From: Hyphomicrobiales bacterium
GTDB taxonomy: Bacteria > Pseudomonadota > Alphaproteobacteria > Rhizobiales > Rhizobiaceae
Assembly: GCA_900466005.1 (NCBI GenBank)
Contig: UEGQ01000006.1
Span: forward strand, 1-41,033
Direction: 5' to 3'
DNA: 41,033 bases
Notes under the pieces: model-generated
What the model saw: only the letters and a program-made list of their open reading frames with translations
Database searches by the model: none
What the model was told of the DNA's origin: nothing
Program-made: the position numbers and the translations under genes
Part shown: positions 35,294-41,033 of the stretch, one piece after another
Numbering within the stretch: the stretch's first letter is position 1
Layout of the letters: every line of letters starts with the position of its first letter

Positions 35294-36556
35294 TCAGGCG
35301 CGGCCATGGCTGACGCGCGAGCGACGGGCAAGCGAGTCGACGATGACGGCGATGGCGAGCACGGCGCCGGTGATCATGTAACGCAACGACGAACTGAGGT
35401 TCAGAAGCGTCAGGCCGTTCGAAATCGCCTGGATGACGATGATGCCCAAGAGCGCCGAATAGGCACTGCCGCGACCGCCGAACAGGCTCGTTCCGCCGAT
35501 CACTGCCGCGGCAATCGCGTTCAAGTTGACGTCGCCCGTTCCGGCTTGCTGACTCGACGAAGCGAGTCTCGAGGCCGAGAGGATGCCGCCGAGCGTGGCG
35601 AGCGTCGAGCACAGCATGAAGGCACTGAGATAAATCCGCCGCACATTGATGCCCGAGCGGCGCGCGGCTTCCCGATTGCCGCCGACGGCGAACATCGAGC
35701 GGCCCCATTTGGTTTTGGTCAGCGCATAATTCAAGACGACAACCAGCAGGACGAAGAGGCCGAACATCCACGGCACGCCGCGGCCCATGTTGAGGTAATA
35801 GATGGCGCCTTCAAGTGCGAGCGTCAGTACAGCCGCCTTGAAGATGAGCGTGCTGACGGGCCGGGAGGAGAGATTGACGGCCTGCCGGCGGCGGCGGATC
35901 GCAAGCCCCGCGACGATGATAACCGCTCCGGGCACCAGCGCCAGCAGGTGCGAAAGCCACGCCGGCATCACCAGGATCTGGCCGAAGCGGACGAGCGGCG
36001 AGGCGTAAGGCAGGTTGATGCTGCCCGTTGGCCCTAGAATATAGAGCTGCATTCCGAGCAGCGCGAGCAGGCCCGCAAGCGTGGCAACGAAACTCGGCAT
36101 GCCGAGACGGGTATAGAGAAGCGCATAGAGCGCACCGACGGCAGCGCCGGTCATGAGCGCCACAAGAATTGCGAGCGGCAGCGGCACCCCCGAGTTCACC
36201 CAGAGCACGCCGATGATGGCCGATGCCAGCCCGCTCATCGAACCGACAGAGAGGTCGATTTCACCGAGCAGCAGAACGCAAACAATGCCGAGCGAAATGA
36301 TGCCGACGGTCGCACAATCGAAGAGCAGATTGACGAGGTTGTTCGGCGCCAGAAAGATCGGATTGAGGATGCTGAAGACGGTCGAGATGACGATCAGGCC
36401 GACTGCGACGGGCAGCATTCCGAGGTCGCCGGAACGCACCCGACCGACGAAGGCGCGCAGCATGCCGGAAACTCCTTCGGCATGGGTCACGCGCTCGTCG
36501 CTGCGATCGAGTGCCTGGGAGGGCTTGCGGCTTTGATTGGACATGTCGGTACTCAT
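35294..36556 (-). CDS. CUT2 ABC importer permease (RbsC-like), probable ribitol uptake
   Basis: The 420-aa BPD_transp_2 permease has a cytoplasmic N-terminus of about 45 residues and roughly ten membrane segments, with the family motif [20 protein letters not shown]. The start overlaps the ATPase stop by 4 nt (ATGA). Substrate is inferred from the ribitol catabolic genes directly downstream. Confidence 0.92.
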   Translation of the reverse strand: MSTDMSNQSRKPSQALDRSDERVTHAEGVSGMLRAFVGRVRSGDLGMLPVAVGLIVISTVFSILNPIFLAPNNLVNLLFDCATVGIISLGIVCVLLLGEIDLSVGSMSGLASAIIGVLWVNSGVPLPLAILVALMTGAAVGALYALLYTRLGMPSFVATLAGLLALLGMQLYILGPTGSINLPYASPLVRFGQILVMPAWLSHLLALVPGAVIIVAGLAIRRRRQAVNLSSRPVSTLIFKAAVLTLALEGAIYYLNMGRGVPWMFGLFVLLVVVLNYALTKTKWGRSMFAVGGNREAARRSGINVRRIYLSAFMLCSTLATLGGILSASRLASSSQQAGTGDVNLNAIAAAVIGGTSLFGGRGSAYSALLGIIVIQAISNGLTLLNLSSSLRYMITGAVLAIAVIVDSLARRSRVSHGRA

Positions 36557-37374
36557 GCTGGGTTTCCGCCGAGATCGGCGCGCTCGCCGGACTTGCGGTC
36601 GATCCGGCGCGAGACTGCATTCTCCGTGGCGCCGGTGATGGCCGCCACGAGTTCGTGGTTTGAAGCGTCGGGGCTGAAGACGCCGTTATTGCGCCCGAGC
36701 CGGAGAACGACGATGCGGTCCGCCACCGCGCGAACATCCTCCATGTTGTGGCTGATGATGATGACGCCGAGACCGCGCTCGCGCACGCGCTCGATGAGGT
36801 TCAGCACCTCGGCCGTCTGGGCGACGCCGAGTGCGGCCGTCGGCTCGTCGAGCATGATGATCTTGGGGTCGAGCAGCAGCGAGCGGGCAATGGCGACCGT
36901 CTGGCGCTGACCACCGGAGAGAGAAGCGATCGGCTCGCGCACGGACGGGATCCGCGCTGCGAGTTCCCTGAGCAAGGTCCAGGCGCGCACCTCCATTGCC
37001 ACCTCGTCGAGGTTCCACGGAGACATCTCGTGGCCAAGGAAGAGGTTGGCGACGACGTCCAGGTTTTCGCATAGCGCGAGATCCTGGAACACGGTCGCAA
37101 TGCCGAGTTCGAGCGCACGGCTCGGACTGTCGAGCGCGACTTCCTGGCCGCAGAACTCGATCCGCCCCGAGCTCGGCTGGTGGACGCCGGCAAGAATCTT
37201 GATCAGCGTGGATTTGCCCGCCCCGTTGTCTCCGACGAGCGCGACAACCTCGCCCGCCTTGACCTCGAGTTCGATGTCGGTCAGGGCGGAAACCGCGCCG
37301 AAATTCTTTGAGACATTACTCAGCTTCAGGATGGTCGCGCCCTTTTCGAGCACCCCGCTATCGTTTCGCACCAT
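36553..37374 (-). CDS. CUT2 ABC importer ATPase, single-domain
   Basis: The 273-aa ATPase has one nucleotide-binding domain: Walker A GDNGAGKST (residues 48-56), signature LSGGQRQTV, Walker B IIMLDEPTAALG. Most RbsA-type partners have two domains in about 500 aa, so this is the short FrcA-like type that must act as a homodimer. It is encoded between the binding protein and the permease and overlaps the permease gene. Confidence 0.93.
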   Translation of the reverse strand: MVRNDSGVLEKGATILKLSNVSKNFGAVSALTDIELEVKAGEVVALVGDNGAGKSTLIKILAGVHQPSSGRIEFCGQEVALDSPSRALELGIATVFQDLALCENLDVVANLFLGHEMSPWNLDEVAMEVRAWTLLRELAARIPSVREPIASLSGGQRQTVAIARSLLLDPKIIMLDEPTAALGVAQTAEVLNLIERVRERGLGVIIISHNMEDVRAVADRIVVLRLGRNNGVFSPDASNHELVAAITGATENAVSRRIDRKSGERADLGGNPA

Positions 37375-37404
37375 GACAACACGCTCTTTTCACAGATCGG
37401 AAAC

Positions 37405-37432
37405 GTCCGGCCGAGGCGAACCCCGACCGGAC
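37405..37432 (-). other. Intercistronic hairpin after the CUT2 binding-protein gene
   Basis: GTCCGG (37405-37410) pairs with CCGGAC (37427-37432), with the stem extendable inward by one pair. It lies in the 74-bp gap between the binding-protein stop and the ATPase start, the usual place for a 3' stabilising hairpin. Confidence 0.5.
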
Positions 37433-37448
37433 ACCTTGGGAGGTAACA

Positions 37449-38495
37449 TTACTGGGTAATGCCGAGTTTCTTGCAACCCTCGGCATATTCGCCGGTGCAG
37501 ACTTCTTCAGGCTTCTGGATGCCCTTGTCGAAGATTTCCGCCTTGATGTTCTCCGCCGTGACGACCGCGGGCACGAAGAGTTCGGAAGCGGTATTGTAAA
37601 GGGTGGTCTTGGCTTCCGGCGTCTCGCCCTTCAGCAGCTTGACCGCGACGTTGGCCGCGGCCGCAGCGACGATTTCGGACGGCTTCGAAATCGTGTTGTA
37701 CTGGTCGCCCGAGATAATCAGCTGCAGCGCCGCAATGGTCGCGTCGTTGCCGGTGACCGGCGGAACCGGATTGACGCCGGCTGCCTTGAACGCAGCGATC
37801 GCGCCACCGCCTGTGCCGTCATTGGCCGCGACCACGCCCTTGATGTCGGCGCCGAAGCGGGTGATCTGGCCGGCCGCCCATTCCTGAGCCTTCGGCGGCG
37901 CCCATTCCGGCGTGTCGAATTCGGCAAGCGTCTTGTAGCCGGAGTCCTTCAGACCGCGATGGATGCCGTCGCGGATGAGGCCGGCAGCAGCGTCGGTCGG
38001 CGAGCCGTTGATCTGCAGTACGCCCGAGCCTTCCGCTACGCCGGAGGCTTTCAGGTGATCGACGAGCGACTTCGCGATGGCATGACCGATACCCTCGTTG
38101 TCGAAGGAGACGTAGTAGTCGGCAGCCTTGTCCGGGATCGGACGGTCGTAGGCGATGACCTTGACGTCCTGGGAATGGGCGATCTCGACGAGAGCCGCGG
38201 CAGCCGCGGAGTCGACCGGATCGAGCACGATCACCTTGGCGCCCTGAGCGATCACCGAGTTGAACTGCTGCTGTTGCAGCGCGGCGTCGGCGTTGGCGTT
38301 CTGGTAGATCACAGTGCAGCTTGCGCACAGCTTCTCCATTTCGGCCTTGAAGCCCGGATAGTCGTGCTCCTCGTAACGCGTCGACGCCTGGTCGGGCATC
38401 AGAAAGGCGACGGTTGCAGCGTCCTGAGCGGACGCGGAACCGGCGAACATCGCGGCAACGCCAACCGTTGCCATGAGCATGGAACGAAATTTCAT
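37449..38495 (-). CDS. CUT2 ABC importer binding protein, probable ribitol-binding
   Basis: The 348-aa periplasmic protein has signal peptide MKFRSMLMATVGVAAMFAGS ending ASA, then a peripla_BP_4 (XylF/RbsB-type) domain with QQQFNSVIAQGAKVIVLDPV and DRPIPDKAADYYVSFDN. Four cysteines (57 and 60 in CASC, two near the C-terminus in VCTGEYAEGC) probably form two disulfides. AAGGAGGAG precedes the ATG. It is the first gene of the operon. Ribitol as ligand is inferred from the neighbouring dehydrogenase and kinase. Confidence 0.9.
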   Translation of the reverse strand: MKFRSMLMATVGVAAMFAGSASAQDAATVAFLMPDQASTRYEEHDYPGFKAEMEKLCASCTVIYQNANADAALQQQQFNSVIAQGAKVIVLDPVDSAAAAALVEIAHSQDVKVIAYDRPIPDKAADYYVSFDNEGIGHAIAKSLVDHLKASGVAEGSGVLQINGSPTDAAAGLIRDGIHRGLKDSGYKTLAEFDTPEWAPPKAQEWAAGQITRFGADIKGVVAANDGTGGGAIAAFKAAGVNPVPPVTGNDATIAALQLIISGDQYNTISKPSEIVAAAAANVAVKLLKGETPEAKTTLYNTASELFVPAVVTAENIKAEIFDKGIQKPEEVCTGEYAEGCKKLGITQ

Positions 38496-38565
38496 CTTAC
38501 TCTCCTCCTTGAATGGGCAAACCCCGTTTCGAGTGACAGGATCCGGGCATTTGACCAGGCCATCG

Positions 38566-38644
38566 TCGTCACGGACCGGACAGTGCCGGACGGCCGCAAT
38601 TCTGCGTCCGGCGTCGATCCTCTCGACGCCGTTCTCGGTGACGA
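38566..38644 (-). other. Structured leader of the ribitol operon
   Basis: Nested inverted repeats are present: an outer TCGTCAC/GTGACGA (38566-38572 with 38638-38644), and inside it GCCGGACG/CGTCCGGC (38585-38592 with 38605-38612) and GGCGTCGA/TCGACGCC (38610-38617 with 38623-38630). The last two overlap by three bases, so they are mutually exclusive in their full form. If transcription starts near 38720, the region is inside a leader of about 225 nt. No known riboswitch is recognised. Confidence 0.4.
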
Positions 38645-38688
38645 CTTGTGCCGGACAACTCCCGGTCGACCCTCCCTAGCCAACCAAC

Positions 38689-38722
38689 TTCATCGATTGC
38701 GCAACGTTGCTCAATCGATGAA
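38689..38722. promoter_or_regulatory. 34-bp near-perfect palindrome, probable RbtR operator
   Basis: TTCATCGATTG (38689-38699) and CAATCGATGAA (38712-38722) are perfect 11-bp arms centred on the perfect palindrome GCAACGTTGC (38701-38710); only one pair of the 34 positions fails to match. The core has the central CG of LacI-family sites. It lies between the divergent ribitol operon and the LacI-type gene. A weaker GCAACAATTGC (38723-38733) adjoins it. Confidence 0.8.
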
Positions 38723-38749
38723 GCAACAATTGCCACTTTCATTCTTTGA

Positions 38750-38755
38750 TGTCAA
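38750..38755 (-). promoter_or_regulatory. Likely -35 box of the ribitol operon
   Basis: A perfect TTGACA reads on the minus strand at 38755-38750. The -10 would fall near 38727-38732 and is poor (CAATTG or AATTGT), which suits a regulated promoter. The operator palindrome begins just after it at the expected start point. Confidence 0.45.
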
Positions 38756-38778
38756 GGTGGCTTTCACAGGAGGACTTC

Positions 38779-39789
38779 GTGAATCAGCGACGACCAGCAA
38801 AGAAGACCACGATCTACGATCTCGCCGAACTCGCCGGGACCTCGGCGAGCGCGGTCAGCGCGGTGCTCAACGGCACCTGGAAGAAGCGCCGGATCAGCAG
38901 CCAGCTCGCCGAGAAAATCACCCGGATCGCCGAGGAACAGGGCTATGCCGTCAACATGCAGGCGAGCCTGCTGAGGCGGGAGAAGTCGAAGATCATCGGA
39001 ATGATCGTGCCGAAATACGACAACCGCTACTTCGGATCGATCGCCGAAACCTTCGAAGCGATGGCGCGTGAGCGCGGACTGTTCCCGATCGTCACCTGCA
39101 CGCGGCGCGACCCGGACCTGGAGGTGGAGGCAGCACGCACCATGCTTTCTTACCAAGTGGAATGGCTGATCGCGACCGGCGCGACAAATCCGGACCGCAT
39201 TACCGACATCTGCCTCTCGTCCGGCGCCCACAGCATCAATCTCGACCTGCCCGGCTCGAAAGCGCCGTCGGTCATCTCCGACAACTTTGCCGGCGCGCGG
39301 GAACTGACGCGAAGAACCCTCGTCAATTGCCGCAACAAGCTCGGTGAAGCCTCACCACTGCTCTTCATCGGCGGTCGCGGGTCCGATCACAATACGGCCG
39401 AGCGCGTCCGTGGATTTCGCGCGGCCCACGAGGAGATGGGCGTTCCGATCGATGAGCGCCACATCCTCACCTGCGGCTACGCCCCGGAAAAGGCAGAGAG
39501 CTCGCTCGCCGACCTGGCTGCCGCGGAAGGCGCCCTGCCCCGTGGCATGTTCGTCAACTCGACCATTTCGCTCGAAGGCGTGATGCGCTGGATCAAAACC
39601 TCCCACCATTTCGAGGGCCGGTCGCCGATCATCGGCTGCTTCGACTGGGATCCCTTCGTCGCACTTCTCGGCCATGACGTCGAAATGGTCCGTCAGGACG
39701 TGAAAGGCATGCTCGACGCGGTCTTCACGATCATCGACAAGGGCGGCTCGGAGAAAGCGCTGATCGAGGTTCCACCCACGTTCGCATAA
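38779..39789 (+). CDS. rbtR: LacI-family regulator of the ribitol operon (RbtR-like)
   Basis: This 336-aa protein has a LacI helix-turn-helix (TTIYDLAELAGTSASAVSAV, then NGTWKKRRIS) and an effector domain (about residues 65-330). The GTG at 38779 is chosen because AGGAGG lies six bases upstream; the frame opens earlier at 38746. The unusual KKRRIS sequence after the recognition helix is, as I recall, also present in enterobacterial ribitol repressors. It is divergent from the ribitol operon and should repress it in the absence of ribitol or ribulose. The gene name is inference. Confidence 0.85.
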   Translation: MNQRRPAKKTTIYDLAELAGTSASAVSAVLNGTWKKRRISSQLAEKITRIAEEQGYAVNMQASLLRREKSKIIGMIVPKYDNRYFGSIAETFEAMARERGLFPIVTCTRRDPDLEVEAARTMLSYQVEWLIATGATNPDRITDICLSSGAHSINLDLPGSKAPSVISDNFAGARELTRRTLVNCRNKLGEASPLLFIGGRGSDHNTAERVRGFRAAHEEMGVPIDERHILTCGYAPEKAESSLADLAAAEGALPRGMFVNSTISLEGVMRWIKTSHHFEGRSPIIGCFDWDPFVALLGHDVEMVRQDVKGMLDAVFTIIDKGGSEKALIEVPPTFA

Positions 39790-39857
39790 TCGCTGCAAGC
39801 TGCTGTCGAGAGGCACCGCTCACGAGCTCGTCACAAGATCGAGAGCTTCGGACTTCG

Positions 39858-39871
39858 TTGCGCTTCCACAA
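39858..39871. promoter_or_regulatory. NnrR/FNR-family box upstream of nirK
   Basis: TTGCG-CTTC-CACAA matches the alphaproteobacterial NnrR pattern TTGCG-N4-CGCAA except for one base. It ends 57 bases before the nirK ATG, about where a class II activator site would be. NnrR responds to nitric oxide and controls nitrite and NO reductases in rhizobia. Confidence 0.5.
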
Positions 39872-39928
39872 AGAGGAGAGCCCGCAGCTGTCTTACCTGA
39901 TTGCGACAACGGCAAAAGGAGTCCGGCT

Positions 39929-41033
39929 ATGTCGCGCATGATCAACCTGCTTCTCATCGCCGCAGTTTCGGCGCTCGCCCTCACCGCGAGCCAGCCGTCG
40001 CTGGCGACAGGCAATCACCAGCATCCGACGGAAAACGGAACGGCGGAAAAGCCGCTCGACATCATCCGGGGATCGACCGAGCTTCCCACGCCGCTGCAAC
40101 GGAGGGGATCCGAAACCGTCACGGTGAACCTGGAAACGGTCGAAGTGACCGGTGCGGTCGCTGATGGAACGACCTATCATTACTGGACCTTCAACAGAAA
40201 GGTTCCGGGACCCTTCGTCCGCGTCCGCGTTGGAGACACGGTGAATGTCGAACTGACAAATGTATCCGACAGCAGCGAGCGCCACAGCGTCGACTTCCAT
40301 GCCGTCACCGGACCCGGCGGCGGTGCAGTGGCCACAGATGCCGCACCCGGGGAAACCAAAGGCTTTTCGTTCAAGGCCGTGAAGCCCGGCCTCTACGTCT
40401 ACCACTGCGCAGTGCCGCTCGCCGCCCAGCACATCGCAAACGGCATGTACGGCCTCATCCTCGTCGAACCGGAGGAAGGCCTGCCCCCGGTCGATCGTGA
40501 GTTCTACGTGATGCAGGGAGAACTCTACACGGAAGAAGCCTACGGCACGAAAGGAAAGCTCACTGCGAGCACCGAAAAGCTGCTTGCCGAGCAGCCGGAA
40601 TACTATGTCTTCAACGGAGCGGACAAGGCGCTGACGAACGAGAACGCTTTGAGAGCGAGAACCGGCGAAACCGTCCGTATCTATTTTGGAGTCGGCGGGC
40701 CGAACAAAACCTCGAGCTTCCACGTGATCGGAGAGATCTTCGACAAGGTCTACGATCTTGCTTCGTTGACCGCAGCCCCTTTGACCGACATGCAGACGAT
40801 TTCCGTGCCGCCGGGCGGCGCCTCGGTGGTTGATCTGACCCTCGACGTTCCCGGCGAATACACGCTGGTCGACCACGCCCTCTCCAGGGCAGCGCGCGGT
40901 CTCGTCGGAAAGCTGATCGTCGAGGGCGAAGACCGGCCCGAAATCTTCACCGCAGCGCCGACCGGTAACGGACACAGTGACCACGATGCGCACATGTCCG
41001 ATCACATGTCCGAGGTATCCATCCGAGCAGTGC
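39929..41033 (+). CDS. nirK: Copper nitrite reductase, class II (AniA-like), 3' end outside window
   Basis: The first 368 residues are present. A Sec signal peptide (MSRMINLLLIAAVSALALTA) leads to two cupredoxin domains. Type 1 copper ligands are His119, Cys160, His168 and Met173; type 2 ligands are His124, His159 and His316; catalytic Asp122 and His265 are present. The Cys-to-His spacing in CAVPLAAQH is that of AniA-type class II enzymes rather than of the Tat-exported class I NirK of S. meliloti. It reduces nitrite to NO in the periplasm. AAAGGAG lies about 8 bases before the ATG. After the usual family end (near residue 340) the frame continues with a His/Asp/Met-rich tail (GHSDHDAHMSDHM) past the window edge. 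Confidence 0.93.
   Translation, partial: MSRMINLLLIAAVSALALTASQPSLATGNHQHPTENGTAEKPLDIIRGSTELPTPLQRRGSETVTVNLETVEVTGAVADGTTYHYWTFNRKVPGPFVRVRVGDTVNVELTNVSDSSERHSVDFHAVTGPGGGAVATDAAPGETKGFSFKAVKPGLYVYHCAVPLAAQHIANGMYGLILVEPEEGLPPVDREFYVMQGELYTEEAYGTKGKLTASTEKLLAEQPEYYVFNGADKALTNENALRARTGETVRIYFGVGGPNKTSSFHVIGEIFDKVYDLASLTAAPLTDMQTISVPPGGASVVDLTLDVPGEYTLVDHALSRAARGLVGKLIVEGEDRPEIFTAAPTGNGHSDHDAHMSDHMSEVSIRAV

Noticed and set aside
35294..38495. A ribose or xylose transporter interpretation of the CUT2 genes
   Set aside because: It cannot be excluded by family alone, but the co-transcribed ribitol dehydrogenase and D-ribulokinase make ribitol the better inference.
39901..39915. TTGCGACAACGGCAA as the main NnrR/FNR box for nirK
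   Set aside because: The half-sites are one base too far apart and the site is only 13 bases from the start codon; the box at 39858 fits better.

Overview
The window is GC-rich DNA from an alphaproteobacterium, most probably a Sinorhizobium/Ensifer-type member of the Rhizobiaceae. This is inferred from codon usage, from the alpha-galactoside locus layout, and from the dense packing of ABC sugar-uptake operons, each with its own regulator, which is typical of rhizobial megaplasmids and chromids. No rRNA, tRNA, CRISPR array or replication origin was seen.

Layout. (1) 1-1098: sparse, apparently degraded DNA with one possible small gene. (2) 1099-7667, minus strand: a symporter cluster transcribed in the order DUF4212 small subunit, Na+/solute symporter with an EF-hand-like loop, cNMP/CBS/DUF294 protein, small membrane protein, membrane-bound PAS/kinase-like protein fused to a DEDDh exonuclease. 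(3) 7929-10029: an SDR/NTF2-like gene pair with a divergent LysR regulator and a candidate operator between them, followed by a decayed IS3-type insertion sequence (about 10125-10660). (4) 10917-14265: a NarL-type two-component system flanked by two exported Gly/Asn-rich proteins; both flanking genes carry the same palindromic motif upstream. (5) 14707-24798: an alpha-galactoside-type locus with two different GH4 glycosidases, a peptide-family ABC importer and a divergent AraC regulator. (6) 24984-32847: a LacI repressor, a clear LacI operator, and a divergent operon of a Gfo/Idh/MocA oxidoreductase, a TIM-barrel isomerase/epimerase, a CUT1 sugar importer and a VOC protein. (7) 32856-39789: a ribitol catabolic operon (CUT2 importer, ribitol dehydrogenase, D-ribulokinase) with a divergent LacI regulator and a 34-bp near-palindromic operator. 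(8) 39929-end: a class II (AniA-like) copper nitrite reductase preceded by an NnrR/FNR-like box and cut by the window edge.

How the parts work together. Regions 5-7 are three self-contained uptake and catabolism modules, each using a different ABC importer family (Opp/Dpp, CUT1, CUT2). In each, a hairpin or hairpin-like element lies just after the binding-protein gene, which fits differential expression of binding protein over membrane parts. The least explained parts are region 4, which looks like a small signalling unit controlling exported low-complexity proteins, and region 2, where a nuclease is coupled to a sensor-kinase-like module beside a carboxylate-type symporter.
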